NCBI RefSeq assembly: GCF_900103875.1
Contig: NZ_LT629705.1
Span: 5,775,001 to 5,839,000, forward strand
Length of the DNA: 64,000 nucleotides
Direction of reading: 5' to 3'
Source of the DNA: Pseudomonas arsenicoxydans
GTDB taxonomy: Bacteria; Pseudomonadota; Gammaproteobacteria; Pseudomonadales; Pseudomonadaceae
Within the stretch, counting starts at the first letter, position 1, and every line of letters begins with the position of its first letter. The notes under the pieces were generated by a model. That model was not told where the DNA came from. It did not search any database and saw nothing but the letters and a program-made list of their open reading frames with translations. Of this stretch, positions 18,243 through 26,362 are shown in pieces. A program made the translations under genes and the position numbers.

Positions 18243-18479
18243 TTAAGCCTGGTGGTTTGTAACGTAATCGATTGCGGCTTGTACTGTAGTGATCTTCTCA
18301 GCTTCTTCGTCAGGGATTTCGGTCTCGAATTCCTCTTCCAGAGCCATCACCAGCTCAACGGTGTCAAGGGAGTCAGCACCCAGGTCTTCAACGAAGGAAG
18401 CAGTGTTGACCACTTCTTCTTCTTTAACGCCCAGTTGCTCGGCAACGATTTTCTTGACGCGCTCTTCGATGGTGCTCAT
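18243..18479 (-). CDS. acpP: acyl carrier protein
   Basis: This protein of 78 residues is an acidic four-helix carrier. The phosphopantetheine attachment site is Ser37 in the motif [10 protein letters not shown]. It carries growing acyl chains for FabD, FabG, FabF and PlsX, all encoded beside it. It has its own promoter at 18532-18559 and an AGGAG-type site upstream, and is followed by a terminator, consistent with very high expression. Confidence 0.97.
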   Translation of the reverse strand: MSTIEERVKKIVAEQLGVKEEEVVNTASFVEDLGADSLDTVELVMALEEEFETEIPDEEAEKITTVQAAIDYVTNHQA

Positions 18480-18531
18480 ACCTTGTTTTCACTCCTAATG
18501 GACAAATTCAGGCAGCTGGCCAGTGGGTAAG

Positions 18532-18559
18532 TGTATAGAAAGACTTTTCAGCATTTCAA
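18532..18559 (-). promoter_or_regulatory. candidate acpP promoter
   Basis: On the minus strand TTGAAA (18554-18559) and TATACA (18532-18537) are separated by 16 bases. The predicted leader of acpP is about 45 bases. Confidence 0.55.
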
Positions 18560-18670
18560 CTGAAAGCTTCACTCCTCAAACCCGGCGGCCCTCTGCCTAT
18601 AAATAGATTGCAGCTTTATAACGGATTTTAGACAGCTCGTATGACATTTTTTTGAAGCAATCCGTCACAT

Positions 18671-19414
18671 TTAACTCATGTACATCCCGCCGTTCACCGG
18701 GATTGTAGCCCCAGTAACGTAAGCCGCACCGTCGGATGCAAGAAAAGCGACCACAGACGCGATCTCTTGAGCTTGTCCCAGACGACCCAGCGGAATCTGC
18801 GTCTGCAAGGCTTCACGCTGCGCCTCAGGCAGTTCACGGGTCATATCGGTGTCGATGAACCCTGGGGCCACCGAGTTTACCGTAATCGAACGCGAACCGA
18901 CTTCACGCGCCAGTGCACGGCTGAAACCTTCCAGACCGGCCTTGGCGGCTGCGTAGTTTACTTGGCCTGCGTTGCCCATGGCACCCACAACCGAACCAAT
19001 ACTGATAATTCGTCCCCAACGGGCTTTGGTCATACCGCGCAAAACGCCCTTGGACAGGCGGAACAGACTGTTCAGGTTGGTATCGACGACGTCATGCCAT
19101 TCGTCATCTTTCATGCGCATCATCAGATTATCGCGGGTGATACCGGCATTATTGACCAGGATCGCCGGCGCACCGAACTGCGCAGAAATGCTCGCCAGCA
19201 CCGCCGCAACGGATTCGTCGCTGGTGACATTGAGTTCCATGCCAGTGCCTTGAATACCATTTTCTTTCAGGGTGGCGGCAATACGCTCGGCACCAGAAGC
19301 GGAAGTCGCGGTGCCCACAACGATGGCGCCCTGACGACCCAACTCCAGGGCAATGGCCTGGCCGATACCGCGACTTGCACCGGTGACCAGTGCAACTTTA
19401 CCTTGCAGACTCAT
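18671..19414 (-). CDS. fabG: 3-oxoacyl-ACP reductase
   Basis: This NADPH-dependent SDR of 247 residues reduces 3-oxoacyl-ACP. The cofactor motif TGASRGIG is at residues 12-19, NNAG near 90, and the Ser-Tyr-Lys set is in SIGSVVGAMGNAGQVNYAAAK. The ATG at 19414 has GGAG 8 bases upstream; a longer start at 19447 has no support. It sits between fabD and acpP as in other gammaproteobacteria, with 16 bases from the fabD stop. Confidence 0.96.
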   Translation of the reverse strand: MSLQGKVALVTGASRGIGQAIALELGRQGAIVVGTATSASGAERIAATLKENGIQGTGMELNVTSDESVAAVLASISAQFGAPAILVNNAGITRDNLMMRMKDDEWHDVVDTNLNSLFRLSKGVLRGMTKARWGRIISIGSVVGAMGNAGQVNYAAAKAGLEGFSRALAREVGSRSITVNSVAPGFIDTDMTRELPEAQREALQTQIPLGRLGQAQEIASVVAFLASDGAAYVTGATIPVNGGMYMS

Positions 19415-19430
19415 GCAAGCTTCTCCTGAT

Positions 19431-20369
19431 TCAGGCCAGCGCTGCACGGGCGGCAGCGAAAGCGTCTGGGGTATTAAGATTGGATGTCGACACGCCTTCG
19501 GCGCAACGTTTGTTCAGGCCAGCCAGCACTTTGCCAGGACCGCATTCGACCAGTTGGGTCGCGCCCTTGGCAGCCAGTGCCTGGACCGATTCGACCCAGC
19601 GCACAGGCTTGTAGAGCTGCTCGAGCAGATCGCGCTTGAGGGTTTCCAGATCGGCCGGCACGCTGGCGCTGACGTTCTGTACCACAGGGATCTGCGGCGC
19701 CTGCCAGTCAATCGCAGCGATCGACTCGGCGAAGCGTTCGGCTGCCGGACGCATCAACTCGCAATGCGATGGCACGCTCACCGGCAATGGCATGGCGCGC
19801 TTGGCGCCACGGGCCTTGCAGCCTTCAATGGCGCGCTCGACAGCTGCCTTGGCGCCAGCGATAACCACTTGGCCAGGGGAGTTGAAGTTCACCGCACTGA
19901 CCACTTCGCCTTGTGCCGCTTCAGCACAGGCGGCCAGCACATCAGCATCGTCCAGACCGAGGATAGCGGCCATGCCGCCCTGCCCGGCCGGAACGGCTTC
20001 CTGCATCAGTTGACCACGGCGCTCAACCAGCTTGACGGCGTCACCCAGACTCAGGCTACCCGCGGCAACCAGTGCGCTGTACTCGCCCAGGCTGTGACCG
20101 GCTACGTAAGCCGGACGCGCGCCGCCTTCAGCCAGCCACAGACGCCACAAGGCGATCGAGGCGGTCAGAATGGCCGGTTGGGTTTTATCGGTTTGATTGA
20201 GTTGCTCTTCCGGCCCTTGCTGGGTCAGTGCCCACAGGTCGTAACCCAGAGCATCGGAAGCTTCTTTGAATGTTTCGAGGACAATCGGATGTTGCGCGCC
20301 CAACTCGGCCAGCATGCCGAGGGACTGCGAACCCTGTCCTGGAAAGACGAATGCGAGGGAAGCAGACAT
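19431..20369 (-). CDS. fabD: malonyl-CoA:ACP transacylase
   Basis: This 312-residue enzyme moves malonyl from CoA to ACP. The start at 20369 gives the family N terminus SASLAFVFPGQGSQS. The nucleophile Ser is in GHSLGEYSAL near residue 92 and the catalytic His in PVSVPSHCELM near residue 200. It lies 125 bases after plsX and just before fabG. Confidence 0.96.
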   Translation of the reverse strand: MSASLAFVFPGQGSQSLGMLAELGAQHPIVLETFKEASDALGYDLWALTQQGPEEQLNQTDKTQPAILTASIALWRLWLAEGGARPAYVAGHSLGEYSALVAAGSLSLGDAVKLVERRGQLMQEAVPAGQGGMAAILGLDDADVLAACAEAAQGEVVSAVNFNSPGQVVIAGAKAAVERAIEGCKARGAKRAMPLPVSVPSHCELMRPAAERFAESIAAIDWQAPQIPVVQNVSASVPADLETLKRDLLEQLYKPVRWVESVQALAAKGATQLVECGPGKVLAGLNKRCAEGVSTSNLNTPDAFAAARAALA

Positions 20370-20494
20370 GTAACAAGCCCCTAATGATCTTGTCGTCGGA
20401 GAATTGACGTCCCGCCTTGGGGACGCAAGAAACTGACAGTTGGATGGCCAATTGAACTGAGCGGTCACATTTAAGCATTGTCCGACGAAAACGC

Positions 20495-21505
20495 CTAAAG
20501 CAACAAATCCTCCAGACGGCCGTGAATACGCTCCGGCAGGTTTTCCTGGATCTCGATCACCGCACGCTGTATCGCACTTTGAAACCCCTGAACACCAGCA
20601 GAACCATGGCTCTTCACGACAATCCCCTGCAACCCGAGGAAACTTGCGCCGTTATGCCGCGCAGGCGCCAGATCGGCTTGCAGGCGCTTCATCAACGGCA
20701 GCGCCAGTGCACCAACCATTTTTGACGCCAGGTTTTTCTTGAACAAGGCCTCGATACGCCCGGCGATCATGGTCGCCAGGCCTTCGCTGGACTTGAGCAG
20801 GATATTGCCGACAAAGCCGTCACACACCACCACATCCGCCTCACCCCGGTACAAACCATCACCTTCGACAAAGCCGATGTAGTTGATGCCGCGAGCGCTC
20901 TGCAACAAAGTCGCGGCCAGCTTGACCTGCTGATTGCCCTTGATGTCTTCGGTGCCGATGTTCAGCAACGCCACACGCGGACGAACGATGCCCAGGGTTT
21001 CTGCCGCCACCGAACCCATCACCGCAAACTGCAACAAATGCTCGGCGCTGCAATCGACGTTGGCGCCAAGGTCAAGCAGCTGACAATACCCCTTCTGCGT
21101 CGGAATCGCCGCCACCATCGCCGGCCGATCGATGCCTGGCAATGTCTTGAGCACAAACCGCGACAACGCCATCAGCGCGCCGGTATTGCCGGCACTGACA
21201 CACGCCTGGACCTTGCCGTCACGCAACAACTCGAGCGCCACACGCATCGACGAATCGGGCTTGCCACGCAGTGCCTGGGCAGGCTTTTCGTCCATGGTGA
21301 TGACTTCGGATGCCGGAGCAATCGACAGGCGCGCGCGATCCACAGCCGATTGGCCGGAGAGCAATTCTTCAAGAAGTGAGGGTTGACCGACGAGGGTCAG
21401 GTGCAGCGAGGGCGTAGCAGACAGGCAAGCAAGGCTGGCCTGAACAATGCTGCGGGGACCGAAGTCCCCGCCCATTGCGTCAATCGCGATGACTTGAGCA
21501 GACAA
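20495..21505 (-). CDS. plsX: phosphate acyltransferase PlsX
   Basis: This protein of 336 residues makes acyl-phosphate from acyl-ACP for phosphatidic acid synthesis. It starts with the family signature [12 protein letters not shown], and carries [10 protein letters not shown] near residue 100 and [14 protein letters not shown] near residue 215. It starts 4 bases after the rpmF stop, so it is in the yceD-rpmF-plsX transcription unit that links ribosome and membrane synthesis. Confidence 0.96.
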   Translation of the reverse strand: MSAQVIAIDAMGGDFGPRSIVQASLACLSATPSLHLTLVGQPSLLEELLSGQSAVDRARLSIAPASEVITMDEKPAQALRGKPDSSMRVALELLRDGKVQACVSAGNTGALMALSRFVLKTLPGIDRPAMVAAIPTQKGYCQLLDLGANVDCSAEHLLQFAVMGSVAAETLGIVRPRVALLNIGTEDIKGNQQVKLAATLLQSARGINYIGFVEGDGLYRGEADVVVCDGFVGNILLKSSEGLATMIAGRIEALFKKNLASKMVGALALPLMKRLQADLAPARHNGASFLGLQGIVVKSHGSAGVQGFQSAIQRAVIEIQENLPERIHGRLEDLLL

Positions 21506-21509
21506 GTGA

Positions 21510-21692
21510 TTACTCGTCAGCGCCCTTGTCGATCACTTTACGGCCACGGTATACGCCTTCTGGCGATACGTGGTGACGCAGGTGAATTTCACCGGTGGTT
21601 TTTTCTACAGACAGAGTGCTTGCCGTCAGGGCGTCGTGCGAACGACGCATGTCACGGGCAGAGCGGGATTTTTTGTTCTGCTGAACAGCCAT
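21510..21692 (-). CDS. rpmF: 50S ribosomal protein L32
   Basis: This 60-residue basic protein begins [21 protein letters not shown], the L32 signature, and lacks the four-cysteine zinc site found in some bacteria (the Cys-minus form). It lies 13 bases after yceD and 4 bases before plsX, the standard arrangement. Confidence 0.97.
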   Translation of the reverse strand: MAVQQNKKSRSARDMRRSHDALTASTLSVEKTTGEIHLRHHVSPEGVYRGRKVIDKGADE

Positions 21693-21705
21693 AATTGATT
21701 AACTC

Positions 21706-22233
21706 CTAAACGTTTGGGTCACGCTTTAACTGCGCCAATACACTGAACGGGTTGGACCGCGTTACCTCGTCCTCGCTCGGTTCGGGCTCATCGAGACCCG
21801 CCGGCTGCTGGCATTCTTCCGGATGATGAGCAGGCACAATGGGCAAGGCGAGCAGAAGCTCCTCCTCGATCAGTGACTGCAGATCCAATGGATCTTCGCC
21901 CAGTTCCAGCACGTCATAACCTTTCGGCAACGACTGGGTATTCGCACCCTCCTTCACCACAGCATAACTGCATTCGCTATGGATCGGCAGGGTGACCAGC
22001 TCAAGACAACGCTGGCAAACCATTTTGACTTCGGTGTCGATAAAGCTGTGAATTACCACAGATTTACGTTCATCTCGTTCAAAAACGAATTTAGCCTGCA
22101 CCGTACCGACAGTGTCGGAAAGCGGGTCGCAGAGTCTCTCCAAATCGGCTAGCAGCAATTCACCTTGAAGGGTGGTGCCACGATCAGCCAATTTGCGCGG
22201 GTCAACGTGAGGTGGAATCGGGTCATTCAACAT
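21706..22233 (-). CDS. yceD: YceD (DUF177) family protein, 23S rRNA accumulation
   Basis: This acidic protein of 175 residues is a DUF177 member with the CxxC pair in MVCQRCLELVTLPI near residue 70. The family always lies before rpmF and is needed for normal 23S rRNA levels. The ATG at 22233 has no Shine-Dalgarno; instead a consensus promoter at 22243-22270 would start transcription 1-3 bases before the ATG, which suggests a leaderless mRNA. Its C-terminal third is rich in Glu, Pro and Gln. Confidence 0.92.
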   Translation of the reverse strand: MLNDPIPPHVDPRKLADRGTTLQGELLLADLERLCDPLSDTVGTVQAKFVFERDERKSVVIHSFIDTEVKMVCQRCLELVTLPIHSECSYAVVKEGANTQSLPKGYDVLELGEDPLDLQSLIEEELLLALPIVPAHHPEECQQPAGLDEPEPSEDEVTRSNPFSVLAQLKRDPNV

Positions 22234-22242
22234 AGGCGCAGC

Positions 22243-22270
22243 ATTATAGGGATGCCCCCAGCCATGTCAA
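22243..22270 (-). promoter_or_regulatory. consensus promoter of yceD-rpmF-plsX
   Basis: On the minus strand a perfect TTGACA (22265-22270) and a perfect TATAAT (22243-22248) are 16 bases apart. Only nine bases separate the -10 from the yceD ATG. Confidence 0.8.
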
Positions 22271-22339
22271 AGGAAATTCAGCCCTGTCCGTCACTTGCAC
22301 GCCTCCGCTAGAATTCGCACCTGCCCTTTGGAGATGCGC

Positions 22340-22918
22340 ATGCTGCCTTTATTACTCGCTTCAAGCTCGGTGTATCGCCGGGAATTGCTGGCCCGCCTGC
22401 AGCTGCCATTCACGTGCAGCTCACCGGATATCGACGAAAGCCATCGTCCGGGCGAGCCAGCCATTGATCTGGTCAAGCGCCTCGCCAAAGAGAAGGCGCT
22501 GGCGCTGGCCGCCAGCCACCCCGCTCATCTGATTATCGGCTCCGACCAGGTCGCCGTACTTGGCGAGAGGATTATCGGCAAACCCCATACCTTCGAAAAA
22601 GCCCGCGAACAACTGCTGGCTTCGAGCGGTGCCAGCGTCACTTTCCTCACCGGCCTGGCACTGCTCAACAGCCAGACCGGCGACTGCCAGGTCGACTGCG
22701 TACCCTTTACCGTACACATGCGCACGCTCGACCCGGCACGCATCGAGCGCTACCTGCGCGCCGAACAGCCCTACGACTGCGCTGGCAGCTTCAAGGCTGA
22801 AGGTTTAGGGGTCAGCCTGTTTCAAAGCACCGAAGGCCCTGACGCCACCAGCCTGATCGGCCTGCCACTGATTCGCCTGATCGACATGCTGCTGGCCGAA
22901 GGTGTGCAGATACCTTAA
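22340..22918 (+). CDS. maf: Maf-like nucleotide pyrophosphatase (YceF type)
   Basis: This protein of 192 residues belongs to the Maf/YceF group, which hydrolyses modified nucleotides; the YceF branch acts on 7-methyl-GTP. The N-terminal LLLASSSVYRRELLARL, the acidic DIDES region and IGSDQVAVLGERIIGKPH are family hallmarks. The ATG at 22340 is chosen because GGAG lies 6 bases before it; an ATG two codons earlier would touch that site. It is transcribed away from yceD. Confidence 0.9.
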   Translation: MLPLLLASSSVYRRELLARLQLPFTCSSPDIDESHRPGEPAIDLVKRLAKEKALALAASHPAHLIIGSDQVAVLGERIIGKPHTFEKAREQLLASSGASVTFLTGLALLNSQTGDCQVDCVPFTVHMRTLDPARIERYLRAEQPYDCAGSFKAEGLGVSLFQSTEGPDATSLIGLPLIRLIDMLLAEGVQIP

Positions 22919-22920
22919 AG

Positions 22921-23021
22921 GTCAAAAGATCACAGCCTCGCTGCACTCGACAGCTCCTACATTGGAATGCGTATTCCTGTAGGAGCTGTCGAGTGCAACG
23001 AGGCTGCGATCTTTTGGCTTG
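22921..23021. repeat. long inverted repeat (second REPIN type) between maf and sppA
   Basis: Two imperfectly complementary arms of about 40 bases, 22921-22960 and 22979-23021, enclose an 18-base loop. The arms contain GTAGGAGCTGTCGAGTGCA and CGAGGCTGCGATCTTTTG, a core unlike the GGGAGCGGGCTTGCCCGCG type seen elsewhere in the window. It lies between convergent genes and could end both transcripts. Confidence 0.85.
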
Positions 23022-23036
23022 AAAAAAACCGGAGGA

Positions 23037-24026
23037 TCAGCGCAACGACGGACCGTGAAAACCCATCCACATCGCCAATTGCTCGGCAACGCTGGCTCCG
23101 AGTTTTTTCGAGAAGCGATCGAACGGCGATTCCTGAACGGTGAAATCCACCAACTCCTTCTCGCCAATCACATCGCGCGCAACCGAACTGGCATTACCCA
23201 GACCATCGATCAAACCCAGCGGCAACGCCTGCTCGCCATTCCAGACCAGACCAGAGAACAGCTCTGGATGCTCCTTGTCCTTGATGCGATCCCCACGCCC
23301 TTTCTTGACGCTGTTGATGAACTGCTGGTGAGTCGTATCAAGCACGCCCTGCCAGAACTGGGTTTCTTCGGGTTTCTGCGGCTGGAACGGGTCGAGGAAC
23401 GATTTGTGCTCGCCCGACGTATAGGTCCGACGCTCAACGCCAAGCTTCTCCATGGTGCCAACGAAACCATACCCGGCCGCCGTCACACCAATGGAACCCA
23501 CCAGACTCGCCTTATCGGCGTAGATCTGGTCTGCGGCACTGGCGATGTAGTAGGCACCGGACGCGCCCAGGTCTGAAATCACCGCATACACCTTGGTGTC
23601 CGGGTGCAGACCGCGCAAACGGACGATTTCGTCATACACATAACCCGACTGCACCGGACTGCCGCCCGGGCTGTTGATGCGCAGGATAATGCCCTTGACC
23701 TTTTCGTCCTCGAACGCCGCACGCAAGCTGCCGACGATGTTGTCTGCGCTGGCCGGCTCTTTGTCGGCAATCATGCCGGTCACGTCGATCAATGCCGTGT
23801 AGTGGGAACCGCGGGTGGCGCTTTTTTCCATGTCCATCAGCGGCGTGAACAGGACCAGTGCGCCAAACAGGTACACAAAGGTCAGCAATTTGAAGAAAAT
23901 CCCCCAGCGACGAGACCGGCGCTGCTCCTGCACACTGGCCAGCAAGGTTTTTTCCAGCAGCTTCCAGCTTTTTTCGTCACCGCTCTCTGCGCTCGCCTTG
24001 GCGGGCGCTTTCCATTCGTCGGTCAT
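23037..24026 (-). CDS. sppA: S49 family signal peptide peptidase
   Basis: This 329-residue protein has one membrane segment at about residues 43-65 (IFFKLLTFVYLFGALVLFTPL) and a single S49 peptidase domain, the short form like SohB or Bacillus SppA. The nucleophile Ser is in SDLGASGAYYIASAADQIYAD and the general-base Lys follows in SVGSIGVTAAGYGF-type context. RINSPGGSPVQSG is the family oxyanion region. It would degrade cleaved signal peptides at the inner membrane. It follows the HAD gene by 24 bases, in the rluC-HAD-sppA unit. Confidence 0.9.
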   Translation of the reverse strand: MTDEWKAPAKASAESGDEKSWKLLEKTLLASVQEQRRSRRWGIFFKLLTFVYLFGALVLFTPLMDMEKSATRGSHYTALIDVTGMIADKEPASADNIVGSLRAAFEDEKVKGIILRINSPGGSPVQSGYVYDEIVRLRGLHPDTKVYAVISDLGASGAYYIASAADQIYADKASLVGSIGVTAAGYGFVGTMEKLGVERRTYTSGEHKSFLDPFQPQKPEETQFWQGVLDTTHQQFINSVKKGRGDRIKDKEHPELFSGLVWNGEQALPLGLIDGLGNASSVARDVIGEKELVDFTVQESPFDRFSKKLGASVAEQLAMWMGFHGPSLR

Positions 24027-24050
24027 GACATCTACCCCAGCAAAAAACGA

Positions 24051-24713
24051 TTAAGCCCGCTGTCCCAGCCAGGCATGCAATTCTGAAAAATGGTCAATGG
24101 CCAGTGCCGGCTCGAACAACTTCAGCGCCTCGATCGATTGCGCGCCATAGCTGACCGCCACCGAATCCATGCCGGCGTTGCGCGCCATCTGCAGATCAAA
24201 CGAAGAATCGCCGACCATCAACGCCTGCTCGGGGCGGACGTTGCAATGCGCCAGAATCTGCTCGAGCATCAGCGGATGAGGCTTGCTGGCGGTTTCGTCA
24301 GCGGCGCGGGTGATATCGAAATAATCTTCCCAACCATGAGACTTGAGCACCCGATCCAGCCCGCGACGCGCCTTGCCCGTTGCCACGGCCAAATGATAAC
24401 CCTCGGCGCGAAACGCCTCCATCGACTCAACAACCCCCTCGAACAGCGGTGAAGGCACGGCTTCGGAGGCGATGTAATGATCGGCATAGTGCTGACGGAA
24501 CGCCACGAGTTCGGCATCGCCAATATCGGGATATAAGGTGCGAATGGCCTCGGGCAAGCCCAGGCCGATAATGCCTTTGACGGCAAAATCATCGCGCAAC
24601 TGAAATCCGGATCGCTCGGAGGCGACATGCATCGCCTCGACAATCCGACCAATGGAGTCAGCGAGCGTGCCGTCCCAATCGAATATCAGCAGCCTGTAAT
24701 CAGAGGGGTGCAC
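24051..24713 (-). CDS. HAD family phosphatase (phosphoglycolate phosphatase-like)
   Basis: This protein of 220 residues is a HAD hydrolase with the nucleophile motif [10 protein letters not shown] at residues 10-19, motif II Ser/Thr in [12 protein letters not shown], a Lys in SKPHPLM and motif [16 protein letters not shown]. It resembles the Gph/YjjG-like group. Its start overlaps the end of rluC by 14 bases, as in PAO1 PA2974-PA2975. The substrate is not established; a house-cleaning role is plausible. Confidence 0.88.
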   Translation of the reverse strand: MHPSDYRLLIFDWDGTLADSIGRIVEAMHVASERSGFQLRDDFAVKGIIGLGLPEAIRTLYPDIGDAELVAFRQHYADHYIASEAVPSPLFEGVVESMEAFRAEGYHLAVATGKARRGLDRVLKSHGWEDYFDITRAADETASKPHPLMLEQILAHCNVRPEQALMVGDSSFDLQMARNAGMDSVAVSYGAQSIEALKLFEPALAIDHFSELHAWLGQRA

Positions 24714-25662
24714 TCAGGCGCTCCACGGTCTTGGCCCACATTTCATCGACAGGCGCCTGCAACTTCAGTTCGCCACCATCGGGCAGCGGCACAGTCAGCA
24801 TGTAGGCGTGCAGGAACAGGCGTTTGCCGCCCAGGTCGCGAATTTCCTTGCTGAACGCTTCATCGCCATACTTGGTATCGCCCGCGATGCAGTGCCCGGC
24901 GTGCAAGGTGTGAACGCGAATCTGGTGAGTCCGGCCGGTGATCGGCCTGGCTTCGACCATGGTGGCAAAGTCGCCGAAGCGACGCAGGACCTTGAATACG
25001 GTCACAGACTCCTTGCCCTCCTCCTCGTCGACCTCGACCATGCGCTCGCCCGAGCGCAGGTTGCTCTTGCCGAGCGACGCGCGGACCTGCTTGATCGATG
25101 TCGCCCAGTTACCGCGAACCAGCGCCATGTAGCGCTTGTCGACACCGTCGCCGCGCAAGGCAGTGTGCAAGTGGCGCAACATGCTGCGCTTCTTGGCAAT
25201 CATCAACAGGCCGGAGGTATCACGGTCGAGACGGTGAACCAGTTCGAGCTCCTTGCAATCGGGACGCAACTGACGAAAGGCTTCGATCACCCCGTAAGTC
25301 AGGCCGCTGCCACCGTGAACAGCGATGCCGGCAGGCTTGTTGATCACGATCAGCGCCTTGTCCTCGAAGACAATCGACGCTTCGAGGCGCTGCAGCAGGC
25401 CTTGGGCCAGCGGTACAGGCTCGTCGCGCTCAGGCACGCGAACCGGCGGCACGCGCACGATATCGCCCGCCTGCAGCTTGTATTCGGGCTTGATCCGACC
25501 TTTGTTCACCCGCACTTCGCCTTTGCGCAAAATGCGGTAAATCAAAGTCTTGGGCACGCCTTTGAGCCGAGCGAGAAGGAAGTTATCAATACGTTGGCCG
25601 GCATATTCCGGCGAGACCTCCAGCAGTTGTACGGCTGGGGTCGAAGGGGCAGTAGTCGTCAT
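24700..25662 (-). CDS. rluC: 23S rRNA pseudouridine synthase RluC
   Basis: This protein of 320 residues has an N-terminal S4 RNA-binding domain ([30 protein letters not shown]) and an RluA-type catalytic domain with the catalytic Asp in [15 protein letters not shown]. RluC modifies positions 955, 2504 and 2580 of 23S rRNA in E. coli. It is divergent from rne, its usual neighbour. No Shine-Dalgarno precedes the ATG; TATCAT (25670-25675) lies 7 bases upstream, so the message may be leaderless. Confidence 0.93.
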   Translation of the reverse strand: MTTTAPSTPAVQLLEVSPEYAGQRIDNFLLARLKGVPKTLIYRILRKGEVRVNKGRIKPEYKLQAGDIVRVPPVRVPERDEPVPLAQGLLQRLEASIVFEDKALIVINKPAGIAVHGGSGLTYGVIEAFRQLRPDCKELELVHRLDRDTSGLLMIAKKRSMLRHLHTALRGDGVDKRYMALVRGNWATSIKQVRASLGKSNLRSGERMVEVDEEEGKESVTVFKVLRRFGDFATMVEARPITGRTHQIRVHTLHAGHCIAGDTKYGDEAFSKEIRDLGGKRLFLHAYMLTVPLPDGGELKLQAPVDEMWAKTVERLSAPL

Positions 25663-25691
25663 GTCGCGGATGATAACAATTTTTTATGGAA

Positions 25692-25720
25692 TTGAAGCAC
25701 TTAATCATTGCTGCTATAGT
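25692..25720 (+). promoter_or_regulatory. rne promoter
   Basis: TTGAAG (25692-25697), a 17-base spacer and TATAGT (25715-25720) form a good sigma-70 promoter. Transcription from here gives rne a leader of about 635 bases. Confidence 0.7.
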
Positions 25721-25726
25721 CGCGAA

Positions 25727-26362
25727 CGCCGCCAAAAGCGGCCTGGACAGCGGACTAACGGTCAAAAACCGGCCCTGACCAACGCAATTCACCAGGACGC
25801 GAGGCCGTCCTACGGGGCTTTCGCTACGTAACGGTGGAGTTTGCAGCTGTAACAAGCGCAGGTGACATGAGGCCTGAATCAAGCCACAAAGCAGAGTTTT
25901 CACTCGCTTTGCGAGCCAATATTCACGGCCAGTTCACAAAGTGCAGTCAGCGACGAACGACCTCGAGCGAAGGCTTCGGAAACACCGCCTAAATTAGCCA
26001 TGATGCGTGACCTCCCCCTTCGGAGCTCACGGTAAATGCCAACCCGCTGCGGATTCTGCGCGCGGCAGCACCCGAATTATCAGGGATACGTGTAGGGTGG
26101 AGATGCACAACCGCTGGACTGTGTAGCAATAGGCTTTATCAAGACGCTTCATCTCGTCCACAGCCGCTGGTTGATTCCTCCTCCTGACTGAGTGCTTAAG
26201 TAGCCACAGCAAGCAGGACGCGTACGTCGCGATAACGGCCCAATTGGCCAGACATCGCTGGACACGGGAATGGCCAACCACTCCCGACGCACCTGACACC
26301 GACCATGAGAAGTCGTGTGTGCCGAACGCCGTTTCCGGCAGCCCGGAAACCGACGGTACTAC
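25727..26362 (+). promoter_or_regulatory. long structured rne 5' untranslated region
   Basis: About 635 bases lie between the rne promoter and the rne ATG, with no convincing coding frame on either strand. A perfect hairpin, GTTTCCGG (26331-26338), loop CAGC, CCGGAAAC (26343-26350), ends 12 bases before the ATG. RNase E controls its own mRNA through its leader in enterics, and a Pseudomonas-specific rne leader motif (rne-II in Rfam, from memory) is known. I infer the same role here; the exact motif limits are not determined. Confidence 0.6.
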
